A stretch of DNA of 64,000 bases. Origin: Roseibacillus persicicus. GTDB taxonomy: Bacteria > Verrucomicrobiota > Verrucomicrobiia > Verrucomicrobiales > Akkermansiaceae. The notes under the pieces are model-generated. The model did not search any database. It had not been told where the DNA came from and saw only the letters and a program-made list of their open reading frames with translations. Position numbers and translations under genes: made by a program. Location of the stretch: NCBI RefSeq assembly GCF_014651675.1, contig NZ_BMXI01000003.1, positions 9,604-73,603 of the forward strand, written 5' to 3'. Of the stretch, positions 34,538 through 42,973 are shown in pieces (positions within the stretch are counted from its first letter, which is position 1; every line of letters starts with the position of its first letter).

Positions 34538-35716
34538 ATGAAAATCATCAAGACCACCAAAGAACACGAGGAAGCCAAGCGCGAATTGGAAGCGCTGATG
34601 GTGAGCGACCCTCCTGAGGGGTCTGAGGAGGATGAAAAAATTCAACTCTTGGCCCTCCTCATCGCAGATTATGAAAAGCGCACGGTCACCCTTCCTGAGG
34701 TTTCACCCGCAGAGGTGATTCGCTACGTAATGGAGGATCGAGGCCTCAAGCAACAGGACTTGGTGCCTTACATTGGCTCCAAGGCGCGAGTGTCGGAAAT
34801 CCTGTCCGGCAAACGTGAGCTGACGCTCAAGATGATTCGAGCTCTTCACCACGAGTTTAAGATTCCTCTCAATGTTCTTTTCCAAGAACAGAAAGAATTG
34901 CCTGAAGAAATCGATGTTGCGAGCTTCCCATTCAACGAAATGCACAAGGCAGGCTACTTTCCCGAAGTGTGTGGAAAGAAGGTCACGGAGATCAAGGAGC
35001 GAGCGGAAGAGCTTCTCCACACCTTTTTCCGAGGCCGAGAGAAGGAGCTGTTCCTAGCTTTTAATAGACAAGGAAAAGGGAAAACTAACATCGATCAGTT
35101 TGCCGTTCAGGCATGGCGCTGTCGAGTATTGGACCATGCAAAGACAATGAAGCGTGGAGCTTACAGCCGTGAAAATCTCAATGAGGCGCTGTTCTCTCAA
35201 TTGACTGCTCTTAGCGCGATGGACTCGGGTCCTTTGCTTGTTCGTGATCGTCTGATTGCGGCAGGGGTAGCGGTCGTGATTGAGCCGCACTTGACCAAGA
35301 CACGTTTGGATGGAGCAGCTCTTTGGCATCCCGACGGATTTCCAGTCATTGGCCTTTCTCTCCGCCACAATCGGCTCGACAACTTTTGGTTCACCCTCTT
35401 CCACGAACTCGGCCATGTCCGCAGACATCTAGATTCGAACCCTCAAGGATTTGTCGATACCGACATCGATTCTGCATCTGAGAAAAAGATCGAACAAGAG
35501 GCAGACACCTTTGCTCTCAATCAGTTCATCACTCCTGAAGACTGGGAAGAAGTCAGGCATCTAACTACCGCCAAAGAGATTCGCAAAGCTGCCAATCAAT
35601 TGGCGATTCATCCCGCGATTTTGGCGGGACGACTAAGAAGGGAGGCTCAGGATTACAGTAAACACCGCACCCTTATCGGACAGGGAGAAGTCAAAGCTCA
35701 GTTTGGACTTCAATGA
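34538..35716 (+). CDS. higA: HigA antitoxin fused to ImmA/IrrE metallopeptidase
   Basis: 392 residues, far longer than HigA alone (about 100-130). Residues 57-115 hold an XRE helix-turn-helix (VIRYVMEDRGLKQQDLVPYIG, KARVSEILSGKRELTL). Residues about 185-392 are an ImmA/IrrE zinc peptidase: FWFTLFHELGHVRRHL with HELGH at 289-293 and the third ligand in KIEQEADTFA near 318. In phages and ICEs ImmA cleaves the XRE repressor to release repression; here repressor and protease sit in one chain behind a HigB toxin. The fused protein probably neutralises HigB and represses the operon, and self-cleavage could free the toxin. Confidence 0.88.
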   Translation: MKIIKTTKEHEEAKRELEALMVSDPPEGSEEDEKIQLLALLIADYEKRTVTLPEVSPAEVIRYVMEDRGLKQQDLVPYIGSKARVSEILSGKRELTLKMIRALHHEFKIPLNVLFQEQKELPEEIDVASFPFNEMHKAGYFPEVCGKKVTEIKERAEELLHTFFRGREKELFLAFNRQGKGKTNIDQFAVQAWRCRVLDHAKTMKRGAYSRENLNEALFSQLTALSAMDSGPLLVRDRLIAAGVAVVIEPHLTKTRLDGAALWHPDGFPVIGLSLRHNRLDNFWFTLFHELGHVRRHLDSNPQGFVDTDIDSASEKKIEQEADTFALNQFITPEDWEEVRHLTTAKEIRKAANQLAIHPAILAGRLRREAQDYSKHRTLIGQGEVKAQFGLQ

Positions 35717-35833
35717 GCCTTGTAGGTCTGGTTTGGACAGCTGCAGCTTGAACAAGCTGGCGTTGTCAGACGAATCAGAAATCTTTGAACTTAGTTCTAC
35801 TATGAATGATTCCCCGAAGGACATTTCGGGAGC

Positions 35834-35947
35834 TAAAGTCGTCTAGAGCTCGGCTAACGATTGTTTAGACGTCTAATTCTAGCTCATTGAATACAAGACA
35901 CTTGCCCATAACGGGCGCCTGTTTTAGACGTCTAAACACGTCTAAAG
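35834..35947. repeat. Tandem TTTAGACGTCTAAA palindromes, likely operators
   Basis: TTAGACGTCTAA at 35865-35876 and a perfect TTTAGACGTCTAAA at 35923-35936, the latter followed at once by a half-site ACGTCTAAAG (35938-35947). A looser copy AAAGTCGTCTAGA lies at about 35835. The two full copies are 58 nt centre to centre, a spacing that allows looping or paired dimers on one DNA face. Confidence 0.75.
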
Positions 35948-36121
35948 TTAGCCCCTCTAGCTCAGAGCGAGGATGGTCTGACTGCCGGTGACTCGTCCAG
36001 TTAGTGAGTCCTTGGCTCAAGGTTGACCAATTGCCATCGATCAGACCTTGAGGCGCAGCCTCTCATGTAAACATTCCCTTAAAATCTTTCCACCTCGACC
36101 TAAAAGGGATAAGAAAATACA

Positions 36122-36172
36122 ACTTTCTTTACACATGGTCTGCCATACGGAAAGAAAGTCCTTATTTTTTTT
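36122..36172 (+). terminator. Terminator-like hairpin just upstream of fic
   Basis: ACTTTCTTT (36122-36130) pairs with AAAGAAAGT (36151-36159), with an inner ATGG/CCAT pair, then CCTTA and eight T, ending only 15 nt before the fic start. The position suggests an attenuator for fic as much as a terminator. Confidence 0.65.
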
Positions 36173-36187
36173 ACTCCTCCACAGCCT

Positions 36188-37270
36188 ATGGCCAGCCTGT
36201 CTCCACTTCCCCTTCCTGAGTTCGCCGAGCTCAATTCGGGCGAGATCTGGCAGGCCTTACTCACCGCCCATCGGGATTTGGCAGAATTGAAAGGACTCTG
36301 CGCGGCGCTGCCAAATCCGCAAATTCTGGCCGAGACGCTCTCGATCCAAGAAGCGAAAGACAGTTCGGAAATCGAGAACATCATCACCACTCACGATGAG
36401 CTCTATGCCTCCCAAGTGGACTCTGCCGTCGGGATAGCGGCGAAGGAAGTGCAGCACTATCTCTCGGGGCTCAAAGTGGGCTATTCTCGAGTGAAGGAAA
36501 GCGGCTTGATTCGGCTCGAAACCATTCTGGCGGTGCAGGCCGAGGTGGAGCAAAACCGCGCGGGCCTGCACAAAGTTCCCGGCACCGTGCTATGCAATGC
36601 CGTGAGCGGAGAAACCATCTTCGAGCCTCCCCAGGACGGAACCGAAGTGGCTGCCCTGATGGGCAACCTCATCGACTTCATTCACGCAGATGATTCTCTC
36701 GATCCACTCCTCCGCATGGCCATCGTTCATCATCAGTTCCAGAGCATCCATCCCTTCTACGATGGCAACGGCCGCACCGGTCGGATTCTCAACATTCTCA
36801 TTCTCGTCCGCGAGGGCCTCCTTGACTTGCCCATTCTCTACCTCAGTCGCTACATCAACGAGACCAAGTCCGACTACTACCGGCTCCTCCAAACGGTGCG
36901 CGAAGAAAACCGTTGGGAAGAATGGTGCGTCTATCTGCTCACCGGCATCTCCCGCGCCGCCCGCAGTGAAGTCACCCTCATCACAGAGCTGCGTAACCTC
37001 ATGCAGGAGACGAAGACCAAGATTCGCGAAGCCTTTCCCAAAATCTACAGTCAGGACCTGCTCAATAACCTCTTCCGCTATCCCTATACCAAGATCGAAT
37101 TCATCGAAAAGGAGCTGGGAGTCTCCCGCCCCACTGCGACCAAGTATCTCGGCCTCCTGACCGAAGCGGGCTTTCTCCATAAACAAAAGATCGGGCGCAC
37201 CAACTTCTTCATCAACCGCCCACTCTTTCTCCTCCTCACCACCATCAAACTGCCCCCGCATCGAGCATGA
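36188..37270 (+). CDS. Fic-domain protein (class II, auto-inhibited)
   Basis: 360 residues. Fic proteins transfer AMP or other phosphate moieties to protein hydroxyls. The catalytic motif HPFYDGNGRTGR (188-199) is intact. N-terminal helix carries the inhibitory motif SSEIEN (59-64, [ST]xxxE[GN]), so Glu63 should block ATP until released. Residues about 265-345 form a winged helix (IEFIEKELGVSRPTATKYLGLL), the usual DNA-binding tail. Stands inside the type I restriction remnant, where Fic genes often insert between hsdS and hsdR. Its stop overlaps the hsdR remnant start. Confidence 0.93.
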   Translation: MASLSPLPLPEFAELNSGEIWQALLTAHRDLAELKGLCAALPNPQILAETLSIQEAKDSSEIENIITTHDELYASQVDSAVGIAAKEVQHYLSGLKVGYSRVKESGLIRLETILAVQAEVEQNRAGLHKVPGTVLCNAVSGETIFEPPQDGTEVAALMGNLIDFIHADDSLDPLLRMAIVHHQFQSIHPFYDGNGRTGRILNILILVREGLLDLPILYLSRYINETKSDYYRLLQTVREENRWEEWCVYLLTGISRAARSEVTLITELRNLMQETKTKIREAFPKIYSQDLLNNLFRYPYTKIEFIEKELGVSRPTATKYLGLLTEAGFLHKQKIGRTNFFINRPLFLLLTTIKLPPHRA

Positions 37271-37734
37271 GCACTCAATCCGAACAAGTCCTTGAAGACA
37301 ACCTCGTCGCCCAACTGATCGGACAGGGATACGAGCGGGCCTCGGTGACGGATTAGGCTAGGTTGGGCAGTTTGAAGTTCGTGAAGATTTTTCGCAAGTT
37401 AATGAGATTGCGAAACATCTTGGAATCGTTTTCCGAGTTCGAAGACGATGACCCTCCCCTCCCCGCCCAGCGCTTTGCCGAATATCGTAGCACCTATCTT
37501 GACCTTTACGACAAGGTCAAGACCGACAACCAGACGGAGAAGGCCTCCATTCTGGAAAACATTGATTTCGAGCGAGGGCTGATTCACCGCGATGACAAGG
37601 CTCTCATCGACCCGGACATTGTAAACATCATCGACCATCCCGTTGGAATTCTAGAGCGCAGTCCGACGAGGAAACGACTCACCCAGAAGATTGTAGACTT
37701 TGTGGAAACCTTTATCCGGGGAATTGCGGCGTAG
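37267..37734 (+). pseudogene. Decayed hsdR: N-terminal 29 codons, stop, then C-terminal region
   Basis: From ATG 37267, MSTQSEQVLEDNLVAQLIGQ (then GYERASVTD) is the start of the type I restriction subunit HsdR, closed by TAG at 37354. The same frame resumes at once (SFSEFEDDDPPLPAQRF, YLDLYDKVKTDNQTEKASIL, ENIDFERGLIHRD), which is HsdR C-terminal sequence; the final part (SPTRKRLTQKIVDFVETFI) matches the end of HsdR with a further gap. The nuclease and helicase domains (roughly 900 residues) are missing. The ATG overlaps the fic stop by 4 nt. Confidence 0.85.
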
Positions 37735-37861
37735 GCCCGATTGTCAGAAGCGGGGCCCATCGCGAATGAAGCCTCCCCCAACTTAACATTTTTCGGCGCA
37801 AATTTTCCTCGCGACGATGCTTTGCAAGATTTTCTGCGGCGCTAGGGTAGCAGTTGCACTG

Positions 37862-38653
37862 ATGAAAAATACGCTCCGTTCTCTCCTTGTTGTTGGTCTC
37901 TTTTCCGCCCTGCCGTCCTTTGCGGAGGAGGAAGGTTTCGTGCCTTTGTTCGATGGCAAAACTCTCAACGGCTGGACTTCGGCCCGGGTTTTGGCTGGGG
38001 AGGAATCAGCCTTTTCAGTCAATGAAGAGGAAAAGGCGATTCATGTTTATGCCGGTCGCGAGGCAGGCTCGAAGCAGGAAACCGATTGCCTCAATACCGA
38101 GAAGGAATACAGCCACTTCATCCTGAAGATGGAATACAAGTGGTTGGACAAGCGTTTCGCGCCTCGCGAGGAATATGATCGCGATGCGGGCTTGCTCTTT
38201 CATGTCCATGGCGACTTGAAGAAAATTTGGCCGCTGTGCCTGGAGATGCAGATTGGCGAATCCCCCGGTGACAAGAAGCACGGCAAGGGAGCGGAAGGAC
38301 GCTTCCACACCGGCGACCTCTTTGTACTGGGCAAAGATCTGCGCGTCGACACCAAGCGGAAGGATGGCTACTACCATCCCGAGGGCGAGGTGAAGAACGG
38401 CAAATCCTACCCAACCAACTTGGGAGTCGAGAAGCCGAAGGGCGAGTGGAACGAGATGGAAATCCGCGTCCATGGCTCGGAGAAGGCAACCTTCATCTTC
38501 AATGGCGTCGTGGTGCACGAGATCTCGAACTTCACCCAAAAGAACGCGGACGGCGAAACCGTTCCCCTCGAGAAAGGCCGCATCGGAATCCAGGCCGAGT
38601 GGGCGGAACTGATGTATCGCAACATCCGCATTAAAGAACTGACAGCGGAGTAA
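37862..38653 (+). CDS. DUF1080 (3-keto-disaccharide hydrolase) family protein
   Basis: 263 residues from ATG 37862, signal peptide 1-22 (LPSFA). The DUF1080 domain fills the mature chain: FVPLFDGKTLNGW at its start, YKWLDKRFAPREEYDRDAG, HVHGDLKKIWPLCLEMQIGE, and the closing ERGRIGIQAEWAELMYRNIRI-type strand. The concanavalin-like fold is reported to act on 3-keto-glucosides and is expanded in Verrucomicrobiota/Planctomycetota. Periplasmic. Strong terminator downstream. Confidence 0.9.
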   Translation: MKNTLRSLLVVGLFSALPSFAEEEGFVPLFDGKTLNGWTSARVLAGEESAFSVNEEEKAIHVYAGREAGSKQETDCLNTEKEYSHFILKMEYKWLDKRFAPREEYDRDAGLLFHVHGDLKKIWPLCLEMQIGESPGDKKHGKGAEGRFHTGDLFVLGKDLRVDTKRKDGYYHPEGEVKNGKSYPTNLGVEKPKGEWNEMEIRVHGSEKATFIFNGVVVHEISNFTQKNADGETVPLEKGRIGIQAEWAELMYRNIRIKELTAE

Positions 38654-38726
38654 GGATTTGCTCCGACCTCTGGAGGAGTCCGGGACGAATCCAGAGGCAA
38701 CAGACAGTTGTCGAACAAGAATCACC

Positions 38727-38775
38727 AAGTGCCGCGAATGTCTGGGGAGCCTCCCCGAATGTTCGCGGCACTTTT
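38727..38775 (+). terminator. Strong terminator after the DUF1080 gene
   Basis: AAGTGCCGCGAA (38727-38738) pairs with TTCGCGGCACTT (38762-38773), with an inner GGGGAG/CTCCCC arm, then TTTTG. It lies 73 nt after the stop. Confidence 0.9.
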
Positions 38776-38870
38776 GATAAAACCTATCAGCCAACGGAAC
38801 CCAAGAAGTTCGCAGAGGGGCGAATTGAGATCGTCAGACGGAAGCAAAAGAGGCAACTTAGCAGGCGGCC

Positions 38871-39236
38871 ATGTTCGACCAATTCCTCGACCTTTACTTC
38901 TCCTATATCCACTCGGCTGTCTATGCGCTGGCTCAGGTCATTGGCATCTATGCCAGTATCCTACTCCTCAGAAAAACCCGAAACGCTGGCCCGCTTCTCC
39001 TTCTGGCCTGTTGCATCGGCAAGATGGGAATCAGTCTGCTGTATGTCGCAATCAGTTACTTTGAAAAAAATTACTACATCGACTACGAAGACATTCAGCT
39101 GATCTGGTTGGGACTCAGTGCCATTGATTTGGTCACCACCATCTTCCTGTTAGTCGGAGTCGTTCTGATTGCGAAAGACTTTCGGGCCCTCATCGATCAG
39201 CAAAAATTCTCGCAGGACCTCCCGAAAGTCCCTTAG
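38871..39236 (+). CDS. Small membrane protein, unknown
   Basis: 121 residues with three helices (about 12-34, 40-60, 78-102). Acidic stretch YIDYEDIQL between helices 2 and 3. No recognised family. Begins 100 nt after the terminator, so a new transcript; 23 nt ahead of the hydrolase, likely co-transcribed. Confidence 0.6.
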   Translation: MFDQFLDLYFSYIHSAVYALAQVIGIYASILLLRKTRNAGPLLLLACCIGKMGISLLYVAISYFEKNYYIDYEDIQLIWLGLSAIDLVTTIFLLVGVVLIAKDFRALIDQQKFSQDLPKVP

Positions 39237-39259
39237 GGTCCCTCCGTCCTAACCACTCT

Positions 39260-40039
39260 ATGCCACTCGCTCACTCTCTCATTGGAAACACCGACAAGCC
39301 CCCTCTCATCTTTCTACACGGTCTCGGGGCGTCCAGCCAACAGATCACTTCCGCGCTGACTGGCCTGCCCGAGCACTACCTGATCGCTCCCGACCTACCC
39401 GGACATGGCGGGTCCCTGGACTATGATCCGGAGAAGTTTTCCTTCGACTATTTCGCCGACCTCGTCATTGAACTGTTAGATTCTTTGGGGATCGAATCAA
39501 CGGACATGGGCGGCCTTTCCATGGGGTCAGGAATCGCGCTGAACATTGCCCTGCGCTATCCCGAGCGAGTGAAGAAAATCGTGGTCCTGCGTCCCTCTTG
39601 GCTGGATGAAGTCGAGCCGCCGCACCTCAGTCTCGTGGCCCGGGTGGGTCAGTGGCTGCAGGAATCCGGAGAAGAAAAGGCGACCATGAATCTGGCCCTT
39701 CATCCCGACTATCAGGAAATGGTGGAGTCCAACGTTCCGGTGGCGGAGTCCGTGACCGCGCTGTTGGATCGCCGCAAGGATGCCGCCAGCACGCAGGTGT
39801 TATTCAAGATGTGGCAGAGTCGCCCCTTCAGCTCGCTCGACGAACTTTCCAAGGTTCAAAACCCCGTGCTGGTTCTCGACACCACTCGCGACGAACTCCA
39901 TCCCCAGACCACCGCGCACGCCATCGCGAGCGCGCTTCCAAACTGCCAGATTCACACTTTGCCTCCCCGCTATCATGAGGCTCCGGCCTATCAGACGTCC
40001 TTGAACGGGTACGTCCGGGAGTTTTTGACACAAGCTTAG
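39260..40039 (+). CDS. Alpha/beta hydrolase
   Basis: 259 residues. Oxyanion HGLGAS, nucleophile elbow GGLSMGSG (Ser near 96), acid in LVLDTTRDELHP and catalytic His in LPPRYHEAPAY. Cytosolic. Closest in look to the pimeloyl-ester/hydrolase MenH-type group; substrate open. Twelve nt before the sulfatase start. Confidence 0.85.
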   Translation: MPLAHSLIGNTDKPPLIFLHGLGASSQQITSALTGLPEHYLIAPDLPGHGGSLDYDPEKFSFDYFADLVIELLDSLGIESTDMGGLSMGSGIALNIALRYPERVKKIVVLRPSWLDEVEPPHLSLVARVGQWLQESGEEKATMNLALHPDYQEMVESNVPVAESVTALLDRRKDAASTQVLFKMWQSRPFSSLDELSKVQNPVLVLDTTRDELHPQTTAHAIASALPNCQIHTLPPRYHEAPAYQTSLNGYVREFLTQA

Positions 40040-40051
40040 GGCCCCTCGCGT

Positions 40052-41521
40052 ATGGTCAGCATGCGTCCTCTTTTGACCCTACTGCTGCTCACCGCCGAAC
40101 TCATTGCGGAGAATCGCCCAAACATTTTGTTCTGCATGGCCGACGACTGGGGTTGGCCGCATGCGGGCGCCTATGGTGACGAAGGCGTAGCCACGCCGAA
40201 CTTCGATCGACTGGCTCGCGAGGGAGTGCTCTTTCATCACGTCTACACCACCAGCCCCTCGTGCACGCCCAGTCGCAATGGAGTGATCACGGGAAAATAT
40301 CATTGGCAGCTCGGTCCCGGCGCGAACCTCTGGTCCACCCTCCCCGTGGAGCACGAGAGCTTCCTTCACCTCCTTGCCGATGCGGGCTACGCCATCGGAC
40401 AAAACCCGCCGAAGACCTGGGGGCCGGGTCGAATTCAGGACTGGAAGGCGCATCACGGCACCGACCCCGCGGGTCCGACCTACAAGAACTTCAAACAGTT
40501 TCTCGCGCAGAAAGAGGCAGTCGAACAACCCTTCTGCTTCTGGCTCGCGACCAGCGATCCCCATCGCGGTTATGTGAAAGGGTCTGGAAAAAAAGCGGGC
40601 ATCGACCCCGCCAAGGCCCACCTCTTCAAACACTTTCCCGATAGCGAAGTGATCCGCAATGACGTCGCCGATTATTACTTCGAGGTGCAGCGCTGGGACA
40701 GCTTGGTCGGAGAGGCCATTGCCGAACTGGAAGAGCGCGGCCTGTTAGAAAACACCATCATCGTGATGACGGGCGATCACGGGATGCCCTTTCCCCGCGG
40801 AAAAGGAAATCTCTATGACTCGGGAGTGCGGGTCCCCTTTGCGGTGCGCTGGGGAGCCCGGGTCCAGGGCAGGCGCTCGCTGGAGGACTTCGTCTCCTTC
40901 ATCGACATTGCCCCCACTCTGTTAGAGGCCACCGGAACCGAGATTCCGGACAATCTTTCCGGAAAGAGCTTTGCCAAATTGCTGATGAAAGAGGAGTCCG
41001 GCCGCCTCGATCCCGAAGGCCGACCCGACATCATCTTTGGGCGCGAGCGTCATGTGCCCGCCCAGGAAAAACCCAACATGGGAGGCTACCCCGCCCGCGC
41101 TTTGCGCACTCCCGATTACCTCTACATTCGCAACTATCAGCCCGAGCTGTGGCCCATGGGAACGGGAGATAGCGAGCTCACAAATATTCCCGGCCAGTGG
41201 TATGCCGACTGTGACGGAGGCCCCAGCAAGAAGGACATCATCGAGAATCGCGACCTGAACGAGCAGTATCGTCGCGCCTACAATCTGTGCTTTGCCAAGC
41301 GTCCAGCGGAGGAACTCTACGACCTGCAAAAGGACCCCGACCAAATCCACAACATCGCGGGCACCGATGAGGCGGAAGCCATCCTGAAAAAGCTGCGCCT
41401 CCGCTTGCAGGAGCGTCTCGTAGCGGGAAAAGATCCTCGTGCGACCGACCCCGATTACACCGGCTTCGACGGTCATCCCTACTACGGAGGGGGCGGCGGA
41501 AAGAAGAACAGAAAGAAGTAA
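40052..41521 (+). CDS. Secreted sulfatase (formylglycine, heparan N-sulfatase-like)
   Basis: 489 residues with signal peptide 1-20 (an alternative start is the ATG at 40061). NILFCMADDWGW holds the calcium-binding Asp pair; the modification site SPSCTPSRNGVITG turns Cys71 into formylglycine; GDHGMPFPRGKGN-type DHG segment and the C-terminal ELYDLQKDPDQIHN are typical. The overall build resembles N-sulfoglucosamine sulfohydrolases. Removes sulfate from glycans in the periplasm. Needs a formylglycine-forming enzyme encoded elsewhere. Confidence 0.93.
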   Translation: MVSMRPLLTLLLLTAELIAENRPNILFCMADDWGWPHAGAYGDEGVATPNFDRLAREGVLFHHVYTTSPSCTPSRNGVITGKYHWQLGPGANLWSTLPVEHESFLHLLADAGYAIGQNPPKTWGPGRIQDWKAHHGTDPAGPTYKNFKQFLAQKEAVEQPFCFWLATSDPHRGYVKGSGKKAGIDPAKAHLFKHFPDSEVIRNDVADYYFEVQRWDSLVGEAIAELEERGLLENTIIVMTGDHGMPFPRGKGNLYDSGVRVPFAVRWGARVQGRRSLEDFVSFIDIAPTLLEATGTEIPDNLSGKSFAKLLMKEESGRLDPEGRPDIIFGRERHVPAQEKPNMGGYPARALRTPDYLYIRNYQPELWPMGTGDSELTNIPGQWYADCDGGPSKKDIIENRDLNEQYRRAYNLCFAKRPAEELYDLQKDPDQIHNIAGTDEAEAILKKLRLRLQERLVAGKDPRATDPDYTGFDGHPYYGGGGGKKNRKK

Positions 41522-41549
41522 AGCATCCACTCCGATCTCACAAGAAACC

Positions 41550-42419
41550 ATGAAACTCCTCATCCCTTCCCTCGTTGCTCTTCTGAGCCTTTCCTCCCTC
41601 GCGGCAGAACCCATTCGTCTCGGCGTCATGGAGACCGCCTTTGGCCAACGCTGCATGGTGGAAAGCATCGCCCTCACCAAGGAAGCGGGCTTTGCCGGGG
41701 TGCAACTTCACACCGGCAAACTGGAGAAAGATGGCACCCTCACCATTTCTAACAAAGACCTGCAAAAGCAATTTCTCTCCGCGGCCCAAGAGCATGAGGT
41801 GGAGATCATCTCGCTCTGTGCAGGCAGCATGAACCGTCTGGTGATTTGGAAAGAAGGCAAGGACCGCGAAAACGGATTGACTATCATGAAGGAGTCCATC
41901 GAGGCCTGCGAGGCACTCGGTTGCAAGATCCTGCTCTACCCCTTCTTCGGCCCTTCCAACTTTCAAGACGATGATGCTAAACTTGCGGGAGTGGCGGAGT
42001 TCACGAAAGAGATCCTCCCCATCGCGGAAAAGCACGGCGTCACCCTCGGAATCGAATCCCCCATCACCTATCAACGGGTGAATGAACTCTTCGCACGCCT
42101 GGGCAATCCGCCGAACCTAAAAATGTATTACGACACCGGCAACATGATGCGGGCCGGCGAAGACGTCTACGCCACCATCAAAGCCCTCGGAGAGGGAGCG
42201 ATTTGCGAGCTTCATCTCAAGCCCGAGGGCAACATCCACTTTGGCAAAGGAAAGACCGACCTCCCCAAGCTCGCGCAGGCCTTGGATACAGTCGGCTACG
42301 ATCAGTGGATGCTCTTCGAAGCCCGTGGCGGCGTGGTCAACGGGGATCCCGCGCTGGCCATTGCCAATCGCGAGGGCATGGAACGTTTGGTCAAACTGCG
42401 GAAGCAGAAAGCCGACTAG
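41550..42419 (+). CDS. Secreted xylose isomerase-like TIM-barrel protein
   Basis: 289 residues from ATG 41550, signal peptide 1-18 (SLSSLAAEP). AP2EC-type sugar isomerase/epimerase barrel: IRLGVMETAFGQRC, FAGVQLHTG, LGIESPIT, MYYDTGNMMRAG, ICELHLKPEGN and WMLFEARG carry the Glu/Asp/His metal ligands. Only 28 nt after the sulfatase stop, so a shared role in breaking down a sulfated glycan is likely. In Verrucomicrobiota such secreted barrels act on keto- or inositol-type sugars. Confidence 0.85.
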   Translation: MKLLIPSLVALLSLSSLAAEPIRLGVMETAFGQRCMVESIALTKEAGFAGVQLHTGKLEKDGTLTISNKDLQKQFLSAAQEHEVEIISLCAGSMNRLVIWKEGKDRENGLTIMKESIEACEALGCKILLYPFFGPSNFQDDDAKLAGVAEFTKEILPIAEKHGVTLGIESPITYQRVNELFARLGNPPNLKMYYDTGNMMRAGEDVYATIKALGEGAICELHLKPEGNIHFGKGKTDLPKLAQALDTVGYDQWMLFEARGGVVNGDPALAIANREGMERLVKLRKQKAD

Positions 42420-42434
42420 AAGAAAGCCGACTAG
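42406..42434 (+). repeat. 15-nt tandem duplication over a stop codon
   Basis: AGAAAGCCGACTAG occurs at 42406-42419 and again at 42421-42434. The first copy holds the true stop of the barrel gene; the second repeats it just after. Looks like simple slippage; no function seen. Confidence 0.8.
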
Positions 42435-42471
42435 ACGCCCGGCCCCGCCTTGTGGTAGCTAGTGAATTGCT

Positions 42472-42843
42472 ATGAAAGTCAACGAAATCGCCTTCTCCTG
42501 CTATCCCGTCACCGACATGGCGCGGGCCCGTGAATTCTACGAAGGAGTCCTGGGCCTCAAGGTCACCATGGACCACGAGATGGAGGGCGGCCATTGGGTG
42601 GAGTTCGACATCGGCGAAGGCACCCTGGCCATCGGAGTCGCCCCCGGCATGAACCCGAGTCCGGACGGTTGCAGCGTCGCGCTAGAGGTCGATGACTTCG
42701 ACACCGCCGTGGCCGAGCTCAAGGCCGCGAATATCGAATTCAACTTTGGCCCCATGGAAACACCCGTCTGTCACATGGCCTTCGTGCGCGATCCCGACGG
42801 CAACTCCATCGGCATCCACAAGCGCAAGCCAGGACACGGTTGA
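42472..42843 (+). CDS. VOC (glyoxalase/bleomycin-resistance fold) protein
   Basis: 123 residues, one VOC module pair: IAFSCYPVTDMARAREFYE, HWVEFDIGEGTLAIG, VALEVDDFDTAVAEL, MAFVRDPDGNSIGIHK. His/Glu metal residues are partly present (HWVEF, NSIGIH). The family binds metals and catalyses glyoxalase, dioxygenase or epimerase reactions; which one is unclear. Stands alone. Confidence 0.88.
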   Translation: MKVNEIAFSCYPVTDMARAREFYEGVLGLKVTMDHEMEGGHWVEFDIGEGTLAIGVAPGMNPSPDGCSVALEVDDFDTAVAELKAANIEFNFGPMETPVCHMAFVRDPDGNSIGIHKRKPGHG

Positions 42844-42973
42844 GCGAAACATGCCCAACTGGCTGAGCTCTGCGCTCTACTACCCCTTGCCCGTTCCCGA
42901 TAAAAAAATCAGGCCGCCAATTCATGAACTGGCGACCCGAGCGAGGGAAATGATTTTTTCAAGCTGTCGTTTG

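Larger units (their letters stand above)
35717..36187. other. Regulatory region with tandem palindromes
   Basis: About 470 nt with no convincing gene. It contains the TAGACGTCTA palindrome cluster (35834-35947), an inverted repeat CTCAAGGT (36016-36023)/ACCTTGAG (36045-36052), and the terminator-like hairpin directly before fic. A 14-codon frame (35802-35846) ending just before the first palindrome could be a decayed gene end. Confidence 0.6.

Noticed and set aside
35633-35824. 63-codon minus-strand frame overlapping the end of higA::immA
   Set aside because: Overlaps a recognised gene end and lacks a ribosome site or family.
35865-35947. Could the TAGACGTCTA copies be a CRISPR array?
   Set aside because: Only two full copies, palindromic and 14 nt or shorter, with no regular spacers and no cas genes.
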